Part shown: positions 15,561 to 23,241 of the stretch, piece after piece
Layout of the letters: each line of letters begins with the position of its first letter
How positions within the stretch are numbered: the stretch's first letter is position 1
Origin: CAYPOY01 sp964412395
GTDB lineage: Bacteria > Chloroflexota > Anaerolineae > B4-G1
Assembly (NCBI GenBank): GCA_964412395.1
Contig: CAYPOY010000043.1
Location: 1 to 23,279 of the forward strand
Direction: 5' to 3'
Length of the DNA stretch: 23,279 nucleotides
The notes under the pieces: generated by a model
Told to the model about the DNA's origin: nothing
Databases searched by the model: none
The model's input: the letters and a program-made list of their open reading frames with translations, nothing else
Program-made: the position numbers and the translations under genes

Positions 15561-15730
15561 AGGAGATTGTAGCATGGCACGCCACGCAAAGCAAATCGCT
15601 TCTAGGGAGCGTAACATGTTTGGGACAAGCAGGAAACGACGTGATTCCGCCAAGGTTGTCACATACCCTCACTTGTCGGGCTCTGCCCGCCGACAATCCC
15701 ATATGTGGGGGCTTGATTCCAGCGGCGAAA

Positions 15731-15840
15731 TGGCCTTCGATTGTAATACCGCACGGTCATCGAAAAAGGCCAAATAACGAACGCAGAAGCCCTCTTCCCC
15801 GCTCATTCTTGTCCCCAGCGTGATACGCTCACGCTTCTAG
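15731..15840. repeat. Left copy of a diverged direct repeat flanking the transposase region
   Basis: Matches 18397-18507 in the same orientation. Aligned blocks are gattgta (15739/18407), taacgaacgc (15775-15784/18444-18453), cctctt, gtcccc, and a 24-base block (15817-15840) against 18485-18507 with 19 of 23 compared positions identical. The middle part is less similar and contains small indels. Confidence 0.65.
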
Positions 15841-15865
15841 GGGAGCGTCACACATTGGGGACAAG
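15808..15865. repeat. 10-bp perfect inverted repeat at the transposase 3' end
   Basis: CTTGTCCCCA (15808-15817) pairs with TGGGGACAAG (15856-15865). Between them is an inner inverted repeat gcgtga-tacgc-tcacgc. The transposase stop codon (15848-15850) lies inside, so on the mRNA this forms a long hairpin spanning the stop. It could act as a terminator, although no U-run follows, or be an element-end structure. Confidence 0.55.
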
Positions 15866-18013
15866 CTCCTCAAAGGCCGCGGCTGGCCACTGGAGGGCCA
15901 GTCCGCGGAAGAGCTGAGCCATTGGCAACTTCTGCACCTCGTAGCCTGCCAGTTCGAGGGGGCATTTGCCGCGGATGCGCTCCTGAGCATCGTCGGAGAA
16001 GGGGGTGAAACGGTAGACCTTCTCGAAGACACCCAGATAAAGGCGGGCTGTCTCAATGTTTTCGAAGCCGCAGAAGGTCTTGTAGTGCTGGGTGAAGATG
16101 CGGATGACCTGTTCGGTGGCGTTGTTGGTGCTGGGGATGTGGCGGCTTTCGATCCCATTGACCAGGTAGGGCCAGGGGCGTTCCAAGAAGGCGAAGGCAG
16201 CGTCCGCCTTGGGGTTTTCAGCCACGAACCGCTCTCGCTGGGCCAATACCTTCTCGTAGTGTCGTTGGGCGGTGCGTTTGGTACGGGCAGCGAAGATATG
16301 GTTGATCTCCTCCCTGAGGGCAACTACGTCTGGGCGCGTTTCGGCATAGTTCAGGCCATACGCTTCTTTGAAGTACTCGTGGACTTGCTGCAGGGCGTGG
16401 AAGATGCACTCGTGATGGGTGGCCTTGGGGAAGACGTGGGCCACGACGTCCCGGTAGTCCACGCGCATGTCGGTGACCACGACGCGGGGGCGATATCCCT
16501 TGGCCCGCAGGGCGAGCAGAAAGGCCTGGGCACTCTGCTTGGTGTTGTAGGGATAGATCTCGATGTGCAGCAGGTCATAGGTGTAGCAGTCGACCGCCAC
16601 GTAGACATACATCCAGCGCTTCATCTTCTTCTCATCCGCTTTGTCGTTCTTGGGGACCAGGACGTACTTCTCGTCGATGCCGACCACCCTGCTGGAGCGG
16701 ACCACGCCAAAGAGAGCGGCCACCGGCAGCAACTGGTAACCGAAGCTGCTGACCCAACGATAGGCGGTCATCTTGCTCACGTCCAACATCTGGCTGGTGC
16801 AGCGATAGACACTGTGAGACCATTCGTATTGCTGCAACGCGGCCAGATGATGGTGGATCGTCCAGCGGGAATAGGGCAGCAAATGGGGCGGCAGGTTGGT
16901 GAAGCTCTGGTACTTGCAGGCCGGGTTGTGGCAGTAGTAGCGGTAGACTGCGACCTGCTGGGGTTTCCCGTGCTCATCCACGTACTTCTTCCAGCGTGGC
17001 TGGCGACTCTTGCGCGAGACATCCGTCGTGCCGCAGTAGATGCAGTGCACCGTGCCATCATCGACCCACTCCCAATGGCCCAACACCATCCGCTCCAAGC
17101 GCAGCATCCACGGCAACGGTCGATGTGGCCGCGCCGGGTGCAGGTCGAGTTCCTGGCATAACGCTTCCAGATCGGACAAGGCGATCTGCTGTTCAGGCGT
17201 CAGGCCACTGACTGCTTCTAGCTGCTCTACCAATCCTTCCACCTGCGCCAGCAACTGCGTGACCAACCATTCGTCCCGCGGACGGAACGATTCGACGCCG
17301 ATTTGATACACTCTCCCCAACTCTCGACGCAAGATCGTCCAGCCACTCTCGCGCCCAATCTGCTTCACTTGCGGCAACGTGATGCGGCTCCCCTGCGCTC
17401 GCAGGTGCTCGTACAGTCGCTGGGCCGACCACCAGGGAAACTTCACCCAGCTCTCGATCACCCGTTGCTGCACCTCCAACGTCAGCACTTCGCCCCAGCG
17501 CTGGCTCAGCATCCGCCGCCAGTCTTGGCCCAGCCAATACCCATACCAGCGGCTGATCACCGGATGCGGCACCCCAAACCACTCAGCCAGCTGTTCCTCC
17601 CGCACGAATGGCGTCCGCCCGTCCCGCGTCCGCCGACTCCCGCGCCTCTCCCCAGGCACATCCAACAACCCCAGGAAGATCACCAGCATCCGCTTGTAGA
17701 ACTCGACCTCTCCGTTCACGTGCATCTCGAATGTTCCCCTCAAGCGCACCCGATACATCCCCTCCTCATCCTGTTCTATCTCCACCCGTGGCTTACCCAG
17801 CTCTTCCTTGACATTCAGCCCTACTACTCCCAGCCCCACTGGGCTCCCACACACCGCGGGCAGGTGCTCACGCGCCCATACCAGCCCCAACCCGATCAAC
17901 GCCACACCGCTGGCCTGTTCCCACACGCGGCCTAGCCCCCGGTACCCTGGCTGGCGACCCAGCGCAGGCCAAGCCACCCCCAAGCCTTTCCACAACCACG
18001 CCACCCACGGCAA
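15848..18013 (-). CDS. DDE-type transposase (721 aa from the TTG at 18013)
   Basis: The N-terminal third holds a helix-turn-helix region (about residues 150-260, 'FVREEQLAEWFGVPHPVISR'). A zinc-ribbon-like segment follows (CIYCGTT... and YCHNPACKY). The catalytic region then has D447 (VVGIDEKYV), D515 (VVVTDMRVD, followed by HHECIFHALQQ) and E634 (TNNATEQVIR, followed by 'GFENIETARLYLGVF'). These fit an RNase H-fold DDE transposase resembling the ISL3/IS66/IS256 superfamily; I cannot assign the IS family. The annotated start is only the first usable codon after an in-frame TGA, and the frame continues upstream of that TGA, so the true N-terminus is uncertain. The Trp- and Val-rich first 60 residues are unusual for a transposase. 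Confidence 0.85.
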   Translation of the reverse strand: MPWVAWLWKGLGVAWPALGRQPGYRGLGRVWEQASGVALIGLGLVWAREHLPAVCGSPVGLGVVGLNVKEELGKPRVEIEQDEEGMYRVRLRGTFEMHVNGEVEFYKRMLVIFLGLLDVPGERRGSRRTRDGRTPFVREEQLAEWFGVPHPVISRWYGYWLGQDWRRMLSQRWGEVLTLEVQQRVIESWVKFPWWSAQRLYEHLRAQGSRITLPQVKQIGRESGWTILRRELGRVYQIGVESFRPRDEWLVTQLLAQVEGLVEQLEAVSGLTPEQQIALSDLEALCQELDLHPARPHRPLPWMLRLERMVLGHWEWVDDGTVHCIYCGTTDVSRKSRQPRWKKYVDEHGKPQQVAVYRYYCHNPACKYQSFTNLPPHLLPYSRWTIHHHLAALQQYEWSHSVYRCTSQMLDVSKMTAYRWVSSFGYQLLPVAALFGVVRSSRVVGIDEKYVLVPKNDKADEKKMKRWMYVYVAVDCYTYDLLHIEIYPYNTKQSAQAFLLALRAKGYRPRVVVTDMRVDYRDVVAHVFPKATHHECIFHALQQVHEYFKEAYGLNYAETRPDVVALREEINHIFAARTKRTAQRHYEKVLAQRERFVAENPKADAAFAFLERPWPYLVNGIESRHIPSTNNATEQVIRIFTQHYKTFCGFENIETARLYLGVFEKVYRFTPFSDDAQERIRGKCPLELAGYEVQKLPMAQLFRGLALQWPAAAFEELVPNV

Positions 18014-18022
18014 CAGACAGAC

Positions 18023-18391
18023 TCACTCCCACTCCTGTCTCTCGGTCAGGCATACTAGCACCAGCAGTGCCTCACTGCGCACTGCGGCAACGATCCAACT
18101 GCGCCGCATCCATGCCCATCCGGCACCCCAGGCAAACCCACATCGACACTCATGTCGCCTGCCCTCCCTGTGCCGCTCCCATTCCAAGACGATCACTTGC
18201 GGTGGGCAGGCAACCCATCCCCCACTGCTCTCCACTGTCATACCTGTTGCCGCCAACACCACCAACCCCAACACCGCTATCCTATGTGCATCAACCCCCC
18301 ACCGCCATTGGCGATCTGTCATCCCTGTGGTACACTGCATCTGCCAGCCTCCTGGGTGTTTTTGGCTGGGTACAGTGTACCCTATTCTCAC
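18023..18391 (-). CDS. Small ORF (122 aa) in frame with and just upstream of the transposase
   Basis: A GTG-started frame ends in TGA at 18023-18025, and the transposase TTG is 12 nt further on in the same reading frame. The sequence is rich in Trp and Val with a few Cys (VACPPQ..., ECRCGFAWG). That composition continues into the first residues of the transposase frame, so the two may once have been one frame of about 840 codons, split by a nonsense change. It could instead be a separate accessory ORF of the insertion sequence. No family is recognised. Confidence 0.45.
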   Translation of the reverse strand: MRIGYTVPSQKHPGGWQMQCTTGMTDRQWRWGVDAHRIAVLGLVVLAATGMTVESSGGWVACPPQVIVLEWERHREGRRHECRCGFAWGAGWAWMRRSWIVAAVRSEALLVLVCLTERQEWE

Positions 18392-18396
18392 GGGAC

Positions 18397-18507
18397 TGGC
18401 ACTTTTGATTGTATTCCCGCCCTTGCCCCGTTTTTGCCCTCTTTAACGAACGCCTTGCCTCTTTTCACGCCTGTTTCTGTCCCCTCCGTGTTACGCTCTC
18501 CTTCTAG
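18397..18507. repeat. Right copy of the diverged direct repeat flanking the transposase region
   Basis: Counterpart of 15731-15840, same orientation, about 2.67 kb away. The best block is 18485-18507 (TCCGTGTTACGCTCTCCTTC plus TAG). It covers the region just upstream of the small ORF start, whereas the left copy covers the region after the transposase stop. Confidence 0.6.
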
Positions 18508-18733
18508 TCTGGGGAATCGTAGCAGTTCTCAGGTTCTCTAAGGCCCTTTAGAGCCGTTCTGCGGCGTTGGGCCAATTCATCAACCCCACCCTCGACTGAC
18601 GGCAGGCCACTAGACGCGCCCTGTGGCCTCCTTAGCGTTTTTGGGTTTCGTTCTGCTATGAATCTCCCCAGTCTCTTTGGGGAAAACGAAGCAGAACAGT
18701 GGGGAAAAGCACGGGGTTCCCCGATTTCCGTCA
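18508..18733. other. Gene-free stretch between the repeat and the MITE-like element
   Basis: Open frames here carry no recognisable protein signature. Short G/C-rich hairpins occur (CCCCAGTCTCTTTGGGG, and TTCTGCT pairing with AGCAGAA around 18652-18696). I see no gene. Confidence 0.35.
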
Positions 18734-18942
18734 CTAGCAGACTGTCGGAGTGAACGTTTGTTCTGCAAAATCGCTCCACTCTTGCCTATTATTGGGCCTA
18801 CAACCTGTCAGAGAATGCGATTTTTGAGCGAAAACGCCTTGTCCGGGCCTGTATTTGGCTAAAAACAAGGCTCAGAGCATCACTTGGACCTCAAAAATGG
18901 GCCGAAGATGGAACGCCGAATTTCTCTCCGACAGACTGCTAG
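18734..18942. mobile_element. MITE-like element with 17-bp terminal inverted repeats
   Basis: CTAGCAGACTGTCGGAG (18734-18750) is the inverted copy of CTCCGACAGACTGCTAG (18926-18942) at 16 of 17 positions. The 209-bp element has no convincing ORF. The outermost CTAG at both ends may be a 4-bp target duplication, leaving 13-bp ends, but CTAG is palindromic so this cannot be decided here. It was probably mobilised in trans by a transposase whose full element is elsewhere. Confidence 0.65.
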
Positions 18943-19020
18943 AGTGGGGTACGTCAACCTTTCTATGGACTCACAGTGCCCACAAGTGGGGCAAGTATGC
19001 ACTGTGTGTAGACATGCAGA

Positions 19021-19058
19021 CAGTCCCTTTTAATGAACCGTAGTTCATTCGAGGGACT
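19021..19058. repeat. Imperfect palindrome / stem-loop
   Basis: AATGAAC (19032-19038) and GTTCATT (19043-19049) pair around a CGTA loop. AGTCCC (19022-19027) and GGGACT (19053-19058) extend the stem beyond an asymmetric internal loop. It lies in the gene-free stretch 18943-19251, where I see nothing else. Confidence 0.5.
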
Positions 19059-19251
19059 ACTGCTCGTTGTTCTGCATCTGATCACAGATTGTGGTATACT
19101 TGCCCATGTTCCACGACCGGGGTCATCCATATATTCGGTTAAGAAGTGCTTGATTGGGTGCGCGGGATGGATGATGAAGATGGAGTCATCGGAAGTCGTG
19201 GAACCATTCCCGTCGCTCCCGCGTCAGACATCTTGAAATACTGCGCTGCCA

Positions 19252-19593
19252 TCACACTTGGTTGGCTTGCACAGGCGGAATGGCGTGTAGCCGAGGGCTG
19301 TAATTCGGCTTGACCACCGGTCGTTCAGACTCCGACGCAATGAACACCGACTCCACGATCTGTTGCGGTCGGTTGCCCACCTGCAGCCCCACGCGGATCT
19401 CCTGGGGGCTGCCAGTGCTGTCCAGGTTGTGGATGTGCTGCGTGCCCAAGTGCAGACCGTCGTACTGCTTGCGGAACCAATGGGGCATTCCCTCAAATCC
19501 CGCAGCGCCCGAGGGACGTCGCCAGTGGTGCCATGCTTCATCCAGCATCAGTGTTGAGAGGGGCACACAGCACACGGAACTGGGCGGACGTCA
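19252..19593 (-). pseudogene. Fragment of a P-loop ATPase, probably from the conjugation module
   Basis: The minus frame opens right after a TGA at 19591-19593 and shows a Walker-B-like 'STLMLDEAWHHWRR', then 'HWFRKQYDGLHLGTQHIHNL'. This is the DEAW plus RK...(T)Q pattern typical of VirB4-like and related secretion ATPases, which normally follow a TraC-type gene. The roughly 110 codons have no Walker A and no ribosome binding site; a GTG at 19575 is the only start. I read it as the 3' end of a large ATPase gene whose first several hundred codons were deleted. The residues after the Q motif do not match VirB4 well, so a VirD4/Zot/HerA-type origin is also possible. Confidence 0.4.
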
Positions 19594-19617
19594 CAATCCG
19601 CCGCGCGTGTACCGTGT

Positions 19618-20289
19618 TCACCACGCTTCCGTGGCATCTTCAACCCCGACCATCAGAGAGCGCAGGCGCTGCCTCGGCGGTATGTGCAACATAGGCAAGG
19701 ATGGGTGGTAGAGGCGAGTGATCATCTCCATGATCTGCTCGTCGCCCAATCGCACGCAGCCGATGCTCACCATAGAGGCCAGACCGTAGGTGACGGTCCG
19801 GCATCGGCCATCCAGTTCCGCCAGTGCCTTCTCGTACGGTTGCCCCAGCAAGCGCGAGACGGGGTGAGGCAGGGCGATGAAGTAGGCCGGCACCTGGGGA
19901 TTGACCTGCACGGTCACCCGCTCTATCCAGCTGGCCAAATGGCGCAGGTGACCGGCCCACTCCCAGCGACGCCCTGATTTCCAGGTTGCTTGCCTATCCC
20001 GGACCCGCTGCAGAAACTCGGCCGGATTCTGGCGTTCTCGCCACACCAGGATCTGGTAGGGGAACTGCCACCGCGCCAGGCACGAAGTATACCGCTCCAG
20101 GAAGTCGGCCCGCTCTCCCTCGGACATGCGCGTCACGTCCCGAGAGCCGATACGCAACACGGCGGCTATGATTCGCCCACCCCGCTGCAAAGGCTTGGAG
20201 ATGGCGACATCGTCCTGCACCAGTGCGACCGGTACGTGATCCTGCGTGGGAGCGGGCTCTCTTGACTTGCGGTCGTTTCCTCCGAACAC
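19618..20289 (-). CDS. TraC/VirB4 N-terminal-like conjugation protein (223 aa)
   Basis: A GTG start at 20289 is supported by AGGAGG 4 nt upstream. The sequence has the pattern of the N-terminal, non-ATPase domain of TraC/VirB4 proteins: 'KPLQRGGRIIAAVLRIGSRD', 'SEGERADFLERYTSCLARW', 'FPYQILVWRERQNPAEFL', and a late 'RCRTVTYGLASM'. In conjugative elements with a PrgI protein this domain may be a separate gene in front of the ATPase, as the gene order here suggests. There is no P-loop. Expected location: cytoplasmic face of the mating channel. The ATPase partner that should follow is only a fragment, so this copy of the apparatus is probably not functional by itself. Confidence 0.65.
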   Translation of the reverse strand: MFGGNDRKSREPAPTQDHVPVALVQDDVAISKPLQRGGRIIAAVLRIGSRDVTRMSEGERADFLERYTSCLARWQFPYQILVWRERQNPAEFLQRVRDRQATWKSGRRWEWAGHLRHLASWIERVTVQVNPQVPAYFIALPHPVSRLLGQPYEKALAELDGRCRTVTYGLASMVSIGCVRLGDEQIMEMITRLYHPSLPMLHIPPRQRLRSLMVGVEDATEAW

Positions 20290-20293
20290 AATA

Positions 20294-20299
20294 CCTCCT
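20294..20299 (-). promoter_or_regulatory. Ribosome binding site fixing the GTG start of the TraC-like gene
   Basis: Minus-strand AGGAGG, 4 nt before the GTG at 20289 and directly next to one arm of the inverted repeat at 20300-20371. A hairpin there could limit access to this site. Confidence 0.6.
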
Positions 20300-20371
20300 G
20301 CGAGTCAGCGAATGAGCGAGCCGTGATTCGCAGACTCGCTGATTCGCCGATTCGCTCATTCGCCGATTCTC
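20300..20371. repeat. Inverted repeat with an 8-bp tandem periodicity between the PrgI and TraC-like genes
   Basis: Arms 20300-20320 and 20351-20371 are complementary at 17 of 21 positions. Reading the plus strand in steps of eight from 20325 gives gattcgca, gactcgct, gattcgcc, gattcgct, cattcgcc and gattctcc, six variants of one octamer. It overlaps the last codons of the PrgI gene and abuts the next ribosome binding site. Confidence 0.65.
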
Positions 20372-20847
20372 CACAGCCAGCGTACTACTTCCTCGAATCC
20401 CCCGTGCCACATGTACCAGGTGGCGGTGACCAGGATGGCGATCACCATCAAGTTCAAGAGCACCATCACCGTCGCCAGCACGGCTTCCCGATCAACCGCG
20501 ACGGCCGGGGCTTCGGGCTCGGCCAGTCCCGTCTCGACCAGGTACTCGAAGAAGCCCTTTCTCCACACGCGGCGGCGCGGGTCGCGCCGGTAGCGTATCC
20601 ACGCCAGCAGAGCGCGATCCAGCGGCAGACCATGGTATTTCAGGTAGGCCATCGCCGCTGGCGGGGCCATCACCACCAGGGCCAACGCGATGCGCACCCC
20701 CAGCGGCAGCCCCGGTATCAGCACCCCCAGGCCGATGAGCCCGGCAATCGCCACCCCGGTGCCCAGGTAACCCCACTGCTTGAGGGTGAGCCCGAAAAGC
20801 CTGGTCTCAAAGTCGAAGCGACGTGGCGCAGAGACTGTGTAGGGCAT
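20356..20847 (-). CDS. PrgI-family conjugation membrane protein (163 aa)
   Basis: The N-terminus 'TVSAPRRFDFETRLFGLTLKQW' followed by two adjacent hydrophobic helices (about residues 27-67) and 'YHGLPLDRALLAWIRYRRDPRRRVWRK' is the PrgI/TcpE-like pattern of a small inner-membrane protein that works with the VirB4-type ATPase in type IV secretion. An extra hydrophobic helix (about 125-147) lies near the C-terminus. The start is 6 nt after the stop of the VirB6-like gene, so they are co-transcribed. The C-terminal codons fall in the octamer repeat region. Confidence 0.75.
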   Translation of the reverse strand: MPYTVSAPRRFDFETRLFGLTLKQWGYLGTGVAIAGLIGLGVLIPGLPLGVRIALALVVMAPPAAMAYLKYHGLPLDRALLAWIRYRRDPRRRVWRKGFFEYLVETGLAEPEAPAVAVDREAVLATVMVLLNLMVIAILVTATWYMWHGGFEEVVRWLWRIGE

Positions 20848-20853
20848 CTCTCT

Positions 20854-23241
20854 CTAGCCTCGCTGTGGGGCCTGTAGCTCCTGCAACCAGGGCTCCAGCC
20901 GTTCCCCGGGCACCCCGGCCTGGGCACCGTATTCTCGGGCCGCCTCGATCACCCCGGCGACACTGCGGTTCTCCACAGCGGCGTCGTAGAACCTGCTGGC
21001 CGCATCCTGCCCCGACCTGGGAGTGTCGGCATAGCGGCGTATGGCGTGATGCAGACCGGCGTAGGCAGGCATACTCCCCCCGCCGGCGGCCCAGGCGATC
21101 TGCTGCCCCCGGTCGTAGTCGGTCAACGCAGGGGTATCAGACAGCGGAGTGACAGGCTTTGCTCCCGGCCGGGTGATCCTCTCCGACAGAAACCCCTGGG
21201 CCATGAGGCGTCCCTCGATGCGATGTGCCACAAAGTCGCCCACCTGACTCGCCGTGCTACCTCTATCACCAAACCCGGCTTGCCGGGCCAGGTTGGAGAG
21301 CGTGTCGTGCTGCGCCGCCGCCCATACGGGAGCCATAGCATCTTGTTCGACCTGTCTCAGGTCCAGGCCCGCTGCCCGCATCGGAGTGCGCAGATCCCGG
21401 CGCACGTCGCGCATGGCTCCCTGGTATCCCTGTATCTCGTCAGGGCCGAGGGCCGTGAGATTGGTATCGGACGGCGGGGTGCCCGAACCCATCCCTCTGG
21501 CTCCGCTCAGGGCAGGCCCATTTGGCTGGGCCGCCAGTTCCTCTGCCTGCCCGCGTGCCCCGGCCCCTCGGGCTGAGCCTCGGGACGAAGCCTGAAGCCC
21601 GGCACCGGCGGCCCCCATTGCGCGACCGGCCAAACTGCGCGGCCCCAGGACTGCTCCCCCCGCGCGCATTGCTGCTCCCGCGGCATCGGCCCGCTCGTGG
21701 GGGGCCGCTTCGTCCCACTGTCGCCGCAGCCTGCCCAGGAAGCCTGACCCACCCCCGAAGGTCGAAGCAGCCTCGCCCGCATCTGCCGCACCGGCACGGG
21801 TATCCCTCCCGGCAGCCATCGCGGCCCCTGCCTGGGTCGCACCTGGCGTACTCCCACCCACCGCCGCGTCACTCCCGGCAGAGGCGTCTGCGTCCCCCAT
21901 GGCAGAGGCCCCTGCGTCCCCAACGACCGAAGCCGCTCCGTCTGCACCTGGCCCGGCTTGTGTCGCCGGCGTATCCAAACTCGTGCGTGCCGCGGCAGCG
22001 CGGGCACTCTCCCCAGCGGTCGCCGTGGCTGTACTCCCGGTTGCGGCTCCGGTGGTCAGCCCCGCTGCTGCGGCCCCCGCACCGCCACCCCCGGCAGAGG
22101 CCCCTGCGCCCGCTGCTGCTGCACCCGCACTGCCACCCCCGGCGCCGGCCAGCGCCCCCGGCAACATACCCAGGGCCGCACCGCCGCTGAGCGCCGCTGC
22201 ACCGACGGCCACGGCCGCAGTGGCGACGCCCTGCATCAGACCCGTCGCCGTATCCAATGCATTGCCGACAATCTCAGCCGCTGCGCCAAAAACCCCCTTG
22301 ATGATGGCACCGTTGATGGTCAGGAGCACCGAGGTCACCCCCACGACCATCAAGAAGCTCAGGATAGGATTGACGATGGCGGTGTGAAGTGCCAGGATCA
22401 ACTTGAACAGCAACGCCGTGATGGGTCCCAGCAGCATCACCAGCAGCAATCCCTTGACCCACATCCACTGCAACCAGCGGGCAGGACGCAGGATACCGAT
22501 CACCAGGACGATGGGGGCCAGGGCCACTATGATGTAGAGCAAAGCAACGCGGGCGAAGTACTGGCCGATGATCGAGATGACCAACGCCAGGCCCAGCACC
22601 AGTTCGACCAGCACGGCCACGATTGCGGCTGCAGGAGAGACACCCATCCCAAACACGCGCAGCGCCGCGCCCAGGAGCGCGTCGACGATGGCCTCCACGT
22701 TCAACCCGATTGCCCCCCGGATGGGCAACGTGATGATGCCCTCGATGATGGCGTTGGAGAGGCGATTGACCAGGTCGATGATCTCCAGGGAAAACGCGCA
22801 GGCCAGGACGCCCCCGAGCCACTGGCCCAGCGCTTCCTTCAGCCCCGCGACACCCCAGTTGGTAGAGATAGCGGACTCCTGTGCCGCCATCGCGGCCATG
22901 ATGGCCAGCGTCGCTGGCCAGAGCGCCACCGCGATCTTCACCGTGAAATTCCACGTCGGGGCGAAGACGTCCACCCCCCGCCACACCAGGCTGCCGGAGG
23001 GCTCCCTGATGCCGGGATTCTGCAGGGTCAGGTCGGCCACGATGCCGGAGAAGAGCTCACGAACACCTTCTGCGTTCCGTTGCAGGATGTTCACCAACAG
23101 AATCTCGGTCGCCGCCTGCATCGTCTCGATGGGGAAGATCAATTTGAAGATGTGGGTGATGATGCTGTCAGAACTGCCGTCATCGTCGTTCCCGGAGCCG
23201 TCATCGGGTGGATCACCATCTTGCGCCGATACCCTCACCAA
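20854..23241 (-). CDS. VirB6/TrbL-like polytopic membrane protein (about 795 aa), 5' end uncertain
   Basis: After a short acidic N-terminus (DGDPPDDGSGNDDDGSSD) come several hydrophobic segments between about residues 90 and 330 (for example 'ALWPATLAIMAAMAA', 'LVLGLALVISIIG', 'VLVIGILRPARWLQWMWVKG'), the layout of VirB6/TrbL channel proteins. An Ala/Gly-rich low-complexity region (about 335-500) and a soluble hydrophilic C-terminal domain follow. The first start codon in view is a TTG at 23241, but the frame stays open to the window edge (23279), so the real start may lie outside. 'VRVSAQDGD' near the N-terminus would fit a signal-peptide cleavage site. Product: inner-membrane core of the conjugative secretion channel, in operon with the PrgI-like and TraC-like genes. 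Confidence 0.75.
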   Translation of the reverse strand: MVRVSAQDGDPPDDGSGNDDDGSSDSIITHIFKLIFPIETMQAATEILLVNILQRNAEGVRELFSGIVADLTLQNPGIREPSGSLVWRGVDVFAPTWNFTVKIAVALWPATLAIMAAMAAQESAISTNWGVAGLKEALGQWLGGVLACAFSLEIIDLVNRLSNAIIEGIITLPIRGAIGLNVEAIVDALLGAALRVFGMGVSPAAAIVAVLVELVLGLALVISIIGQYFARVALLYIIVALAPIVLVIGILRPARWLQWMWVKGLLLVMLLGPITALLFKLILALHTAIVNPILSFLMVVGVTSVLLTINGAIIKGVFGAAAEIVGNALDTATGLMQGVATAAVAVGAAALSGGAALGMLPGALAGAGGGSAGAAAAGAGASAGGGGAGAAAAGLTTGAATGSTATATAGESARAAAARTSLDTPATQAGPGADGAASVVGDAGASAMGDADASAGSDAAVGGSTPGATQAGAAMAAGRDTRAGAADAGEAASTFGGGSGFLGRLRRQWDEAAPHERADAAGAAMRAGGAVLGPRSLAGRAMGAAGAGLQASSRGSARGAGARGQAEELAAQPNGPALSGARGMGSGTPPSDTNLTALGPDEIQGYQGAMRDVRRDLRTPMRAAGLDLRQVEQDAMAPVWAAAQHDTLSNLARQAGFGDRGSTASQVGDFVAHRIEGRLMAQGFLSERITRPGAKPVTPLSDTPALTDYDRGQQIAWAAGGGSMPAYAGLHHAIRRYADTPRSGQDAASRFYDAAVENRSVAGVIEAAREYGAQAGVPGERLEPWLQELQAPQRG

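Noticed and set aside
16085..17161. Plus-strand frame of 358 codons opposite the transposase
   Set aside because: The minus strand here encodes the catalytic DDE region; the opposite frame matches nothing recognisable.
18023..18025. TGA as a selenocysteine or tryptophan codon
   Set aside because: Other genes here (NB-ARC, the transposase itself) end in TGA and no SECIS-like element was evident, so a stop or nonsense mutation is simpler.
18504..18779. Minus frame of 91 codons near the MITE
   Set aside because: It runs through the MITE end and the direct repeat, with no recognisable domain and no convincing ribosome binding site.
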